This document shows, piece by piece, positions 1 through 11,480 of a DNA stretch of 64,000 nt (the stretch's first letter is position 1; the number at the start of each line of letters is the position of its first letter). The position numbers and the translations under genes are program-made. The notes beneath the pieces are model-generated. The model searched no databases, was not told the origin of the DNA, and saw only the letters and a list, made by a program, of their open reading frames with translations. The DNA lies in NCBI GenBank assembly GCA_030062745.1, contig CP099839.1, positions 28,085,451-28,149,450 of the forward strand. The letters run 5' to 3'. The DNA is from Capitulum mitella. Its lineage: Eukaryota; Arthropoda; Thecostraca; Pollicipedomorpha; Pollicipedidae.

Positions 1-194
1 TGAGGTGCCTCCCAAAACCTTTGCCTGGCTCCGCTCCTGAGCAAAATAGAATTTTGAAATTTTGTCACGGCGCGTAGAAAGAATAGCTAGGAAAAGTCAC
101 GAAGTTTCGTGAAGTTGCGTTAAAAAGCTAGGAATTGGGAAGCAAAAAACCCGAGGGGAGGCAGATTCGGCCCCCCTGCCGGGAATAGGGTTAA
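1..194 (+). mobile_element. Right end of a family 2 TTAA (piggyBac-like) MITE, cut by the window edge
   Basis: This stretch matches the last ~200 bases of the complete element at 2185-3398: the same motif about gcctcccaaaa, the same sequence around gtcacggcgcgtagaa, and the same ending CCGGGAATAGGGTTAA. The TTAA at 191-194 is the target-site end. The orientation is that of the 2185 copy. It has no coding capacity. The classification rests on the TTAA ends and on similarity within the window. Confidence 0.8.
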
Positions 195-885
195 GAGCGC
201 CCGATCTGCAGACGGGGCACCAAATATATGAGGGGCACCTAATCTGTAAGGGGAGGGGCGTCTGGCCTGAAAGGTGCGCCTGTATGATAGACGTGTCTGG
301 TCTGTAAGGCGTCCCGTACGAACGCCTAACCTGCAGACACCAAATATATGAGGGGCGCCTGATGTGTACGGGGTGCTTCGCTCGCCAAGGGCGCCGAGTC
401 CCCGAGGGGTGCCTGACCTGTATGGTGGGTGTCTGGCATGCAAGGGGCACGGGCATCGTAGACATGTCTGGTCTGCAGGGTGTTCCGTTCGGGCGCCTGG
501 TCTGTAGAGGGGGCGCCAAATGTATGAGATGTGCCTTATGTGTACGGAGCGCCTCGCTCGCCAAGAGCGCCGAGTCCCCGAGGGGCGCCTGATGTGTAAA
601 GGGCGTCTTGTTCGCCAAGGGCACTGAGCCCCGGAGAGACACCTAATCTGTACGGGGGATGACCTGTTGGGGCGCCTGGATCGTAGACGTGTCGGCTTTG
701 TGAGGGGAGCCAAATTATTTAGAGGGGTCTCATCTGTACGAGAAGAGGGGGCGCCTGGCCTGCATGGGGCGCCGGGCATTCCAGTTACCTGGCCTTTACG
801 ACAGCGCTTACTTGTAAGGGGCGCCATGTCCACGAGGAGTAGCTGATCATTGTATGGGGGAAGGGCGCCTGGAGGCTGATGGTTT
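195..885. repeat. Degenerate GC-rich repeat block built on GGGCGCCTGA-type units
   Basis: The block is made of imperfect ~20-25 base units of the type ggcgcctgatctgtaagggg. There is also a longer repeat: 355-425 and 531-602 share the run gcctcgctcgccaag and then cgccgagtccccgagggg, about 176 bases apart. Open frames on both strands (for example minus 97-642) follow from this low-complexity composition and do not look like proteins. The block lies exactly between the end of a family 2 element and the start of a family 1 element. Confidence 0.6.
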
Positions 886-2112
886 TTAACCCGCGCACGA
901 CCGTCGGTCCGTCCCGAACATCGGCGACTGGGGGGGGGCAGTTGACTGCCCCCCCTCTAACTCGCGAACGGTTGGTCGCACGATAAAAATAAGCATACCG
1001 TTGGAAAGCCTGTGACGAGTAGAGCTCGAAACTGGTCTCATTTTTAGTTTTGGATAATATTTAAGCCAATTTACGCCCTATATATGTTTTCTCATAGCCG
1101 ACTGCATGAGACCGAGAAATGGCCTGAATCTCAAGGGCTATGACTAATAACGCATAGGTAAAGGCACCAGCGCACAAGTAAATGTCCGCGGATGCCGATA
1201 CACGTCTAATTTCCTCAGATTTGTTAAATATATACGTCGAAACGTTGAGTTAAAGACACCGTAATTCTCCCGTCAGCAGTCAGTGTGCGCCGCGGCCGTA
1301 TGCGGTACCAAATTGACGGGAACTAATTTTGGCGTTCCTTTATTTTCGCGAAAAAAGACGATCTGTGTCAATGTTATTGATCTTTGTGGTTCTTGTGATG
1401 GTTTCTCATGCTTAAAGTTTGGGAAAAATTGATTAGTTCTAATCTACAAAGTTGGCGGAGCTTTATTCGCGAGAGCCTGTTTATTTCCAAAATATGCTAC
1501 TTTTTCAAACTTTTTGAGGTTCCTGCTATTAATTACGTCCGTGCAAGCTAGTTCTGCCATTTTCTACCCATTCTACCCAATCGATATCGTCGATTTTGAC
1601 GGTGGTACATTTTGACTCACTACAGTTATTCGTGACCTGACCTCAGGTCAATGGTTGGAAGTCGCTGATACTTTGCCCAATGACGGTAACTAGATGTCTG
1701 CTTCACTCCACACTAAAAATGTTATGGAATATTCCGTCAATTTCCGAAAAAAACGGCAATATGTCTTAAAAATGCGCTTGACCTTAGGTCAATGACCCGA
1801 AAAATTCCGAAAATTTTGAGATAGCAGATTTGTTGCATCTGTCATGATCACTAATTCCTGAAAGTATTATTGAGATATCTTGTTTTGCGAAAAAGTTAGA
1901 GGGTGCTAAACTTTTTTTGACATAGGTCTGTTTGACCTGACCTAGGTCAGGCACCTGAGGTGACCTGAGGTCAAAAGTTTGACACAAGACGTAAAATTGA
2001 TGGAGCAAAAGGTACACAAAGTTTCGTGGCTCTGTGTTTGTTGGTTCTCTGGAAATCTCAGAAAAACCTCAGGGGGGGCAGTCAACTGCCCCCCCAGTCG
2101 GGGACGGGTTAA
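886..2112 (+). mobile_element. Family 1 TTAA (piggyBac-like) MITE, complete copy
   Basis: The element is bounded by TTAA at 886-889 and 2109-2112. The ends are inverted repeats: TTAACCCG at the left, and the reverse complement of CGGGTTAA at the right. Both are followed by a mirrored CGACTGGGGGGG and CAGTTGACTGCCCCCC block. A TTAA target site with CCC-starting ends is the hallmark of the piggyBac superfamily. About 1.2 kb of interior holds no transposase-like frame, so it must depend on an enzyme made elsewhere. The interior carries several AGGTCA/TGACCT hexamers, for example around 1633-1652 and 1935-1973. A second, closely related full copy is at 7148-8313. Confidence 0.82.
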
Positions 2113-2184
2113 AGGTTTAAAAAGGCCCCCGTCGGCAAAACAAAAGAAGAACTCCCCGGATTCGGTATTTATTAGAGATCGGGC

Positions 2185-3398
2185 TTAACCCTATTCCCGG
2201 AGGGCTAGACGGTATGGCCGATTCCCGGCAGGGGGGCGGATTCGGCCCCCCCTGAGATCTCGAGAACTACTTATCCCATTTCATCGCAACAAACGGCAAT
2301 CGATTTTCCGTGACGTGAACTACATTTTTATAAAAAGAAATTTTCAAAATTTTGAAATTTGTGGATACAGGGGGGCAAAAATGTCAAAATGGGGGGTACT
2401 TTTTGACTTCTTATAACTCCGTTGTTTATGGACCGATTTTGATGAAACTGGCATCAATCGAGAGATTATGGATAGGGCTTTTACCATGGGTATGCAAATT
2501 TGAAATTTTGAGAAAATTCATGGGCGTTCACAGGGTTTCAAAAATAGGGGGATTAGTTTTCCAATAACGGAATGAACAAAAGAGGCCAAAACACTTTTTT
2601 AGCTTCTGCTAGTCATGTTATGCTAAAGAAGTACAAATCGCATTACAATGTTTGTATAATGTTAGCATAGGCGGTGCCAGGGACATAAAAAAGGGGGAAC
2701 TGTCATGGTCACACGTTTCTCAGATCAACTTGTGACCTTTGACCTTAAATGACCTCCAGTGACCTTGGGGTCACCTGGAATGATGTCGTGTGCATTCAAT
2801 ATTGTCTGTAAACGTTTTTAATCGATTAAATTCACTCTATTCCAAAAAATTCATTTTTTGGCTTTTGCGATATAGGGTACGCGCACTGACATTTTAGGTC
2901 ATAGCTCCGTGACCTGACCTGATATCAAGCTGAAACTTGGTACACAAGTAGAGGGCATCTTTCTACGTCATATATATTCCGGGTTTGGCATTTGAAAAAA
3001 CGGCGCCGGAATTATTGCGAAAAAACAAATTTTGACTTTTGACCTTGACCTGACCTTGTAAAGTGACCTCAGATAAACAAAATTACATATGCACATTGCC
3101 CAACTATTTAGCTATATATTCATATAAAGTTTTAAGTTCTATCTTAAAAACTCTGTGTTTGGCAGACATTTTCCTTTTACCCTCAACATGTCCAAAAATG
3201 ACCTGAGGTGCCTCCCAAAAACGTTGCCTGGCTCCGCCCCTGAGCAAAATAGAATTTCGAAATTTTGTCACAGCGCGTAGAAGGAATAGCTAGGAAAAGT
3301 CACCAAGTTTCGTGAAGCTGCGTCAAAAAGCCTGGAATTGGCAAGCAAAAAACCCGAGGGGGGGCGGATTCCGCCCCCCCTGCCGGGAATAGGGTTAA
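2185..3398 (+). mobile_element. Family 2 TTAA (piggyBac-like) MITE, complete copy
   Basis: TTAACCCTATTCCCGG begins at 2185 and its exact inverse CCGGGAATAGGGTTAA ends at 3398. Subterminal G-rich and C-rich tracts mirror each other. The 1.2-kb interior has no credible protein frame. It contains clusters of nuclear-receptor-type hexamers, including TGACCTTTGACCT at 2733-2745. Only 72 bases separate it from the family 1 element ending at 2112. An inverted full copy is at 31224-32446, which supports the boundaries independently. Confidence 0.85.
2733..2745 (-). promoter_or_regulatory. DR1-type nuclear receptor half-site pair inside a family 2 MITE
   Basis: TGACCT T TGACCT reads on the minus strand as two AGGTCA half-sites spaced by one base. 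That is the textbook DR1 element bound by RXR/USP heterodimers, HNF4 and COUP-TF/Svp receptors. Further single half-sites follow at 2750-2755 and 2760-2765. The motif is seen directly; occupancy or function is not shown. The inverted family copy keeps the same pair at 31883-31895. Confidence 0.5.
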
Positions 3399-4194
3399 GA
3401 GACATTTTTCCTTCAAAATTCTTTTTTTGTGACGTAAAGGGGGCGCCCGCATTGTAGGCCAAAAAGTGGACGAGTCATATCCCCCGACCCCCGGTAATTA
3501 TACTTATGTGCAACTCTCATACCGTCATTGGTGCAAGAGATTCAAAACTGATTTATGATTATTATCTAGACTGAATTATTGTCTAGATCATGGCCTATAA
3601 CCAGTTTAGCCCAACTAAATTTAATGTTTCAGTCATGTCTCAAAGCTAGATGAAAATCCGTACCTCAGCCTGAGATTGGTGACATGTGCACAAGTGTCAG
3701 ACGTACTTTGATGTAATTCTTGCAGTAAAAAGTATTTTAACATTTGAGGAGAGAAGAAATATGTAATTAATCCTAAGTCATGCTAAATATTGCAGCAAGA
3801 CATCATACTGCACGAAAAAAATATGGACGACAAGAAATCCTACCTACTGATCCAAAACGTTTTGTTCTTTTCAAGGCCTGTTAATTCAGGGGTCCAAGGC
3901 ATTATTGCCCCGAGGCATTAGTGGCCAAGATTTGTAGTTTCTGGAATGGCGATGGATGACGAAATGATTTGGCCTGAGTCTCGGAACTTCCCATGTGGCT
4001 AGATTCTCTGATGCACTCCAATGGCGTAATTTACGCCATTGCACCAGCATCCGGAGCAATACTGAAGCGAAGCACTAGACATACTCCTTTACTGGCGTCT
4101 CCGACCGTGCAACGCACCCAACGTGTCGACATGAAGCTTGCCAACGTCCACCGTCGTTTCCCCCATAACTCATATTCCCATATTCCCAAATCCT
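3399..4194. other. Unassigned AT-rich spacer between MITEs
   Basis: I see no gene, RNA or clear element in this ~800-base stretch. The longest frames are short and unlike known proteins. A small inverted repeat, aatggcgtaa and ttacgccatt, is at about 4020-4040. Confidence 0.4.
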
Positions 4195-5482
4195 TGAATC
4201 CCCCCAGACGTCAGCCCTCGTCCATGTAGGGCCTTTTGCATAACGTGGACGTATGAGGGATTGGTTTATCTGACCCCCCTGCCATTTCCACACTGTGCGT
4301 CCTAGGCCGTCGCGGAAAAAAACAGTGTGTTGTGCGTGACGAGATTTCGCGATGGGTATCCCTTTTTAAGGTCTCAGATTAACGCGTGACTTTTCAGGCC
4401 GGGTCGAAGGTAAAAAACTGATAGGAAGTGATACTTTTTCTACTTTAGGCGCAAATAAACCATGAAGAATAAATGGTGATAAAACAAAACGGATATTTTA
4501 GTGTCTGTCAATCAATTATGAGTCTATCTGTGATTGTATTTTACCACGTGATTGTATTTTACCCATGGAGTCCTATCCAGGCCATGCTAGGTCAATCCTT
4601 ATCAAACGGGATCGTCGGTTTAAATGTGCTCTCGAAGCTGCAGAGGCATTTCTGCAGATAATTATAGACGCTTAAGTCAAATGTAGCGTCTCAAATTAAA
4701 AAGCACTATTGTCATATCACATGTTAAGGTCATCTCAGGTCATCCAAGATTATCTTAAGCCATCCAAGATTATCTGAAGCCAATGGCCTAGAATGGCCTC
4801 GGATTAACTAAAAAATCGCAACTTACATGCCTTGAAAGCGTTTTTAGGTTGATATCAAAACACAATCTAATTTAAGGCACATCGTGATACTGTAGACTCA
4901 TCGTGCCGCGGCCGTCGCCGCTCCGCCAGTCGGAACAAACTTTGTATTGCGCCCTCTTCTGATGAAATAGAAGATAAATTGCGTCAAATTTAAACCACTG
5001 GATTCGTTACACCTCAAGCAATCCGAAAATATAGGCTGTTTTGCCGATACCTATTTCCTATCGCTTTCCCAAAGGTAAAAAGTAACGTGTTTCCCACCGT
5101 ACCTTATAACCTTAGTTTACACCCTCAATAATCCCGGCAGTGAGCATAACCTATGAAAGCCATGTAAAGTCGTATAAAGCATACAATTTGTAGACGACTG
5201 GTATTCGTGTTTTATTGTATTTGTGCACTCAGGCCGTCTTACAGTGCGACAAAGCTGAGACCGTTATAAACCTGCCGCGTCGGCGCACGAAAACGTTTGA
5301 CATCAATCCCGTTATGACGTCATAGCTCGTTACCATGCAAACGTAGAACATTTTTTGACTATGAGAAGCGGAACGGATGCCCCAGAATGTACACTAAGTT
5401 TCAAATGGATCATACAAACCGTCCGGAAGTTATCCTTGGAAATCAGGGAGTTGCATCAACCCCCCATATGTGCAAGGGTTAA
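4195..5482 (+). mobile_element. Family 3 TTAA-type MITE, copy 1 (left end decayed)
   Basis: The sequence from about 4225 to 5482 is homologous, inverted, to about 33010-33982. Shared runs include gcggaaaaaaacag, aaggtctcag, a run about tcctatcca.gccatgctagg, and the segment cctatttcctatcgc. The right end reads GCAAGGGTTAA at 5479-5482, giving TTAACCCTTGC when inverted. The left end of the partner copy reads TTAACACTTGC, so the family has TTAA-anchored inverted ends. The left boundary of this copy is approximate. The middle holds repeated ggtcatc/caagattatct motifs. No transposase is present. Confidence 0.6.
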
Positions 5483-5582
5483 GAAGCCCCACCTATCACT
5501 TGTGCCGAGGTAAACGTTCCAAACTCACATGAAAATTTGGCAAAAAAGTTGACGATCTCAGAGTTAATGAGCGAAAGTTTAA

Positions 5583-5690
5583 CAGAGGTTAATTATTCCG
5601 TCATTTTTCCGACGTTAACGATAGTGTTAAGCCGTTAAAGAAAAATTTAAGTGGTTAATTAACGGATTAACGGACTCGAGCCCACCTCTG
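5583..5690. repeat. Short TTAACG-rich element with CAGAGGT / ACCTCTG ends
   Basis: The segment begins CAGAGG and ends CCCACCTCTG, with an interior rich in GTTAA and TTAACG words. CAGAGGTG-type ends are common on short hAT-like elements. I see no convincing 8-base target duplication, so this could be a fragment or a chance arrangement. Confidence 0.35.
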
Positions 5691-7147
5691 CATACTGCAA
5701 TAAGTGAATCAGGCATGATGTTAAACCATGATATTAAACACGACGCCGTTTTTCCTCATTTTTCCAGGCACCCAATCGACGTGCTCTTCGGATGTTGTAA
5801 AAATCACATTACCTTTCATGCACGACGCCTTTTCATTTCATGCCGAACGACATATCTGCTACATTTTATAGAGGCAATGGCGGATCCAGGGACGAGAAAA
5901 CGGCACTCAAAATATTACGTTCGGCGAAATAGCTGATCTTCACTGTCAGATCAAGAACATATAAAATATTGTTGGTTACGCTTTATTCATCCTTCCGGTT
6001 TGCTTTCAGACGGAAATGTGACATTATCAGACAGCAGGATCGGATCCCAGGTCAACAAAAATGACACACAGTAGGCCATGTTACGAACACAATGTTCATG
6101 TAATGAGGTTTCAAGGACATCTTTAAACTGGTCTAAAGTTAGCGTGATGAATATATATATTTTTAAGATAGAACCTATGGTGCTTATTATCAGAGGCGGA
6201 TCCAGGAAGCCCCACTTGGGGCCCATATACTGCGCCGAGCACCACAGTATCGTTCTTGGCATTGCAAACACGAGTAATAAGTGCACAACAAGAAGAGATT
6301 TTTCACCCATTTTTCGGATTCCTGGTAACGTTAATAGTAGTTATTATTTCTGTAAAAAATGCATTTCGGGTCACAGTGACTGTTTTCAGCCAGTTTTATT
6401 GGCCGCATCAACGCGTCAAAAACATTCAGACAAGATGATAACAAGCACCGAACCCCATCCGGGGTTCCTCTTCCTGGCTACACCATTGATATACGCTTTA
6501 ATGTTACTACTATGTCAACGTGTCGCACTTTCTGGCCTCGGGCGTATGCAGGCGCAATACGCGCTTCGATATAAATGCTTCCGCATGCGTTGCAAATCAA
6601 GGCGCAAGTTTCCAATCTTCTTTCCTAACACCGCCATTGTAAGCTTATTTGTATTTTTCGCTCCAAAATATAGGAAAAGGTCGAGGTGGCCCATGCGGAT
6701 CCTTTCAGGCGACGCAAACTGATGCGCCAATGACGAATGTTTGAAGATATTTTGGCCCAAGCAACAGGTTTTCGACCCTAAGACCTTATTTACATTAATT
6801 CCAGAGAACCTTCTACCAACAGCATCTGATCCAATGGCGACCAATGAACGTGATACAAACCACTGTTTTAGTTCCTGACACTACCAGTATTTTTTTCGTA
6901 TTTTGAAGTAAGTGCATTGCAGATAAGGTCACAAGGATTCGTTTAAGTCGTTTGGCAGGAAAATCGGATGATTAGTTCCCCAGATAAGGGGGGAGGGGGC
7001 GAATAAGTTCACCCTAGAGAGATTTGGCTCTAAAATTTACGTCTCGGAATAGGGTCAGTATAATAAGGGAGCTATGACGACATGGTGAGAGCGATAAAAA
7101 AGACATAGAAACGAAAAAGCAGGGTGACCAGCATAAAAATTCATGGA
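5691..7147. other. Unassigned spacer with ggcggatccagg-type TE scraps
   Basis: No gene is recognised. The phrase ggcggatccagg appears at about 5880 and 6194. It resembles a terminal motif of many animal DNA transposons and also occurs inverted near 36350. The 214-residue open frame at 6078-6722 shows no familiar motif and is probably fortuitous. Confidence 0.35.
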
Positions 7148-8313
7148 TTAACCCGCACCCGACCGTGGGTCGGTGCCATGCACGCTCCACTGGCGGACAG
7201 GTGACTGCCCCCCTCTAACTCACGAACGGTTGGTCGCACTATAAAAATAAGTATACCGTTCGAAAGCTCGTGACGAATAGAGCTCAAAACTGGCCTTTCT
7301 TTGGTTTTGGATAATATGTAAGCCATTCACGCCTTATATATGTTTTCTCATAGCTGCCTGCATGAGACTGAGAAACGGCCTGGATCTCAAGGACTGTGAC
7401 TAATAAAGTCTAGATAAAGGTACCAGCGGATAGGTAAAAGTCCCCAGATGCCAATACACGCCTGTTTTCTCTGATTCGTTTAATATATACACGGAAACGT
7501 TGAGTCAAAGACAAGGTGATTTTTGCAATGCTGCATGGCGGGCGCCACCTGCGAAAGCGGTATGAAATTAACGAGAACTAATTTTAGCGTCGGTTTATTT
7601 TCGCGAAATATTCCATTCCAATTGTTGTTCCTTGGTACAACTGGTTCTTGGAATGATTTCTCATGCTCAGATTTTGAAAAAAAATCCAGTAGTGATCAAT
7701 CTACCGAATTGGCAGAGCTTTATTCGCGAAAGTTCGTTTCTTTTCAAAATATGCAACTTTTTGAAACTTTTTCGACTTCTTCGTATTAGTCGCAATTTTG
7801 CGAGCCAGTTCTGCCGTTTTCAATCCGATTTGAGTCATTCATCGCCGACTGATGGCAGTGCATTTTGATTCATAACAGTTATTCGTGACCTGACCTCAGG
7901 CCAGTGGTTGGAGGCCATTGAAACTTTGCCTACTGATGGAAACTGGATGTCTGGGTCTCACCACACTCGAATAACGGGCTTGAGCTTAAGTCAGTGACCC
8001 TTACATTTCCGTAAAATCCGATATAGCAGATTTGTTGCATTTATCAAAATCTCTAACCGTTGAAAGTTTTATTATGATATCATGTTTTGCGAAAAAGTTA
8101 CAGGGAGCTAAACTTTTTTGGACATAGGTCTGTTTAACCGGACCTAGGTCACACACTTTTTTTGACCTGAGATAAAACAACTGACAAGATGTAAAAATGG
8201 TCAAGCAAAAGGTACACCAAGTTTCGTAGCGCTGCGTTCGTCCGTTCTCTCCTAATCTCGGATAAACCTCAGGGGGACGGTCAACCGCCCCCCCCCAGTC
8301 GGGGGCGGGTTAA
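7148..8313 (+). mobile_element. Family 1 TTAA (piggyBac-like) MITE, second complete copy
   Basis: TTAACCCGCACCCGAC starts at 7148 and GGGGGCGGGTTAA ends at 8313. The interior follows the 886-2112 copy throughout: the run about ctaactcacgaacggttggtcgca, then ttatatatgttttctcatag, then the gttattcgtgacctgacc segment, and finally the gcgaaaaagtta and ggacataggtctgttt segment. It is shorter than copy 1 by ~60 bases through small deletions. Both copies lie in the same orientation. There is no coding capacity. Confidence 0.82.
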
Positions 8314-8885
8314 TACGCACCAGCTATTTCGGTCAGCCGCAGTGAACGGAACTTAGGAACGGGAGTACTGTGGACCTAGAAACTGACGAACGCATCCCTC
8401 CACTCAGTGCACAGTGTGGTTTAATACTCACCTGGATCAGCTTTCTATCAGTTGCCAAACAAACACGCACAACACCGAAAAACCTCCATTTTATTTTTGC
8501 GCACCAATGTGGCATGAAATCCACAAAATTGCTACGTAGGTTATCGTAGATCTTGTGAAGGTGGCTGTATCGAGGAGGCAAAGTTAGGACCATTAATACG
8601 CACCATTTTACTTTATTGTTGGTATGATTTCAGTTATTTGTTTGTAGTTATTTTGTCTGCATTTCATATGATTTCGTTTTCACTGATTAGTTCGCATTGC
8701 ATGCCAAGCTGACCAGTGGGGTCAACATGAATTATTCTCGACCTTATTGTAAGTCATCCAAGCAAAATAACTACTTCCAAATATTGAAAGCAGAAAGCAT
8801 AAAACCTGAATATTTGGTGGTTTGATTTTTACGTTTTCCTAAGTTTTTTTGGGAGCATCTTTTTCGCATTACATGCATCAGATAA
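8314..8885. other. Unassigned spacer between two family 1 copies
   Basis: I find no gene, RNA or repeat that I can support in this ~570-base interval. It is AT-rich. A minus-strand frame of 86 codons at 8333-8593 has no recognisable motif. Confidence 0.35.
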
Positions 8886-9866
8886 ATTCGCGCCCGACTG
8901 GCAGACGGCGCCATGCACGCCCGACGGGGGAGTTGACCGCCCCCTCTAACTTACGAACGGTTGGTCGCTGGATAAAATAGGCACACCGTTGGAAAGTTCG
9001 TGACAAGTAAAGTTCGAAAATGGACTCATTTTTAGTTTTGAACAATATGTATGCCAGTTACGCCCCATATATGATTCCTCACAGCCGACTGCATGAAACT
9101 GAAGAGCGGCCTGGATCTTAAGGGCTGGGATTAATAGAATCTAGATAAAGGCACCAACCAACAGGTAAAGGTCTGCAGATGCCGATACACGTCTAATTTT
9201 TCTGATTTGTTTAATATATACACCGAAACGTTGAATTAAGGAGACGGCGATTTTCGCGCCGACTGTCGGTCGGCGCCGTAGCCGAACGCGGCGTGACATT
9301 AACGGGAACTAATTTTAGCGTTTCTTTGTTTTCGCGAAATAAGCCTTTCCATGTAAGATTTCTTGATCTCACTGGTTCTTGTGATAGTTATCGACGCTTA
9401 AATTTTGGGAACATTCAGTGGTTATCAATCTGCACAACTGGTGGAGCTTTATTATTCGCGAGAGCCTGTTTATTTCCGGAATATGCAATCTTCTGAAATT
9501 TTTGAACTTCTTGGTATTACTTGCAGTTATGCGAGTCAGTTCTGCCATTTTCTTCCCGTTCCGAGTAACTGACCACCGATTTTGACGGAGGTGCATTTTG
9601 GCTCATAACAGTTATTCATGACCTAATCTCAGGCCAATGGCTGGAAGTTATGAATACTTTGTCGATTGACGACAGCTGGATGTCTGCATCACCCGCGGTA
9701 AAAAATTATGAAACATCCCCTCAATTTTCGAAAAACAGCACGTCTCGAAAATGGGGTAGACCTTCGGTCAATGACTCAAAAAATTTCGAAAAATCTGAGA
9801 TAGCAGATTTGTTTTACCTGGCAAGAATTCTAACCCCTGAAAGGTTAGAATTATTGATGGGATATG
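8886..9866 (+). mobile_element. Family 1 MITE, third copy, truncated at both ends
   Basis: Homology to the other family 1 copies starts around gcgcccgactgg at 8888 and runs through acgaacggttggtcgc, gccgatacacgtctaattt, aacgggaactaattttagcg and gttattcatgacct. It fades after gagatagcagatttgtt and ctgaaagg near 9850. The left TTAA has decayed (AAATTC) and the right third is missing. A local duplication, gaattctaacccctgaaaggttagaatt, sits at the breakpoint. Confidence 0.7.
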
Positions 9867-11480
9867 GGGCCATTTATAACATATTACTATCGGGACTTTA
9901 TTTTCGGGCTGTTTTCATTGTCATCAGACCGCACTAAAGAAAAAATTGTTTTGAGGTTTAATCTGGCCCGTGCTAATGTAATTGGCCCAAACGCCCGAAA
10001 CATTCATGCCAGCCTGAGCCCAATGGTGCTAACTATTGAATACATTCAAAATTATTCAAAACAAACCATGTATTCTCGAGACAAACGAGTTTCCAGACGT
10101 CCCCCCCCCAGCAATCAGTGGAAGGTGCCGAAATACCCCAGATAATCCAGAAATAAGTCATGAAAAAGATTGTCAGCAGCGATTAACAGCATGGCTATAC
10201 CACGCTTTTTCAGCCATGGATGAAGTCGGTTTTGTTTCTGGATACGTGGGCTGCGAGCCAGGTGGCTTCGGAAACCCCGCTACCCCACCTGCCTGACAAG
10301 AGAATTCAGCGGACATGCGTTAGATGTCAAAGTGTATCATGCCAAAACCGCTGCTGGGGTGAAGGAAAAATAAAGTGCTAGGTATTTGGCGTTTTTACGC
10401 TGTGCAGGAAGGTTCTGAGCACCCAGGGTGGTCCGAAACAGACCAAAAAAAGTATTATGTTTCCGGCGTTTAGTTTCTGAACTACTGTAGGCGAGTAATG
10501 TGCTGGTCGATCTTGCTAGCCGCTGCCAACTTCGAATAGTTGCACGATTTTGGTCTTGCTGACACCTGATGGCACTTAGCTTCATCTTTTTGTAGCCTGA
10601 CCCGCCAGTACGTAATACTTTCGATAGGAGTTGAAAAGCAGTGTTGGCTGAGAAGCAGCGTAACTTTTCACATTTCTGTTCACTTGTCTTTTTATATATT
10701 TTATCTATCTTTCGAAGAAAAATGTCCACAATAATCTGGATATATAAATCGGAATGATGGTGTGATTTGCCTATGGTGTCTAAAGAGACTGTAAAGAGAA
10801 CTATGTTCTTCTTTTAATAAATCCCTGCACTTGTTTCATTTCTTCTGTTTTGCAGTTGATGATTACCGCACAGGAGCTTGTTCAAGCACCACCTGGAACC
10901 TACATCATATGCAAACAATGGCCAGAATACCTAACAAGAGCATGTATATGGAGAGAGCAATGAACGTGCGAACGGCATGAATATATGAGAACTGCGAGCT
11001 GTGTCCACAAACAATAGTACTTCGACCTGCAAAAAACTGACAATAACACATTGACAGAAACTGTAAGCTGACAATACCTTTGGTGTCAAGGATGTATCGA
11101 GAACACGACAAACCACATCGTGTTCTTCCATCAGTCACACCATCGTCATTTAACCAAAGTTTCCCTACGCACGCCTATCTTATAGCCATGTGATGCCCGG
11201 ATTCGTGAATACGCTGTTTGTGATGCTTCTCATGGCACAGGCTAGTGATACAACGTATCTCGCGCTGGAAGGAAAAGCCGTGGTTAGTTAACAGTTAGTG
11301 TCTTGACGAAAGATCAGTACATTACGTGATGACTTGTTGCATAATGAAACAAATGTAAAACTGGTCCCATAGTTAGCCCCGTGAGGCCCTTTTTGTACAA
11401 ACGGTGAGCACTGTTTGTCGATTTTTTCTGCAGTGTACCGAAACAGCCGCCATGCTGACGTAAACATGAGAAAGCGGGTC
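9867..11480. other. Unassigned AT-rich stretch
   Basis: No gene recognised. A 130-codon minus-strand frame at 10337-10729 is basic and serine-rich. It matches no family I know and has no flanking splice logic, so I do not call it. Confidence 0.35.

Noticed and set aside
10337-10729. 130-codon minus-strand frame
   Set aside because: No family resemblance, no splice sites or neighbours to support it; left as unassigned sequence.
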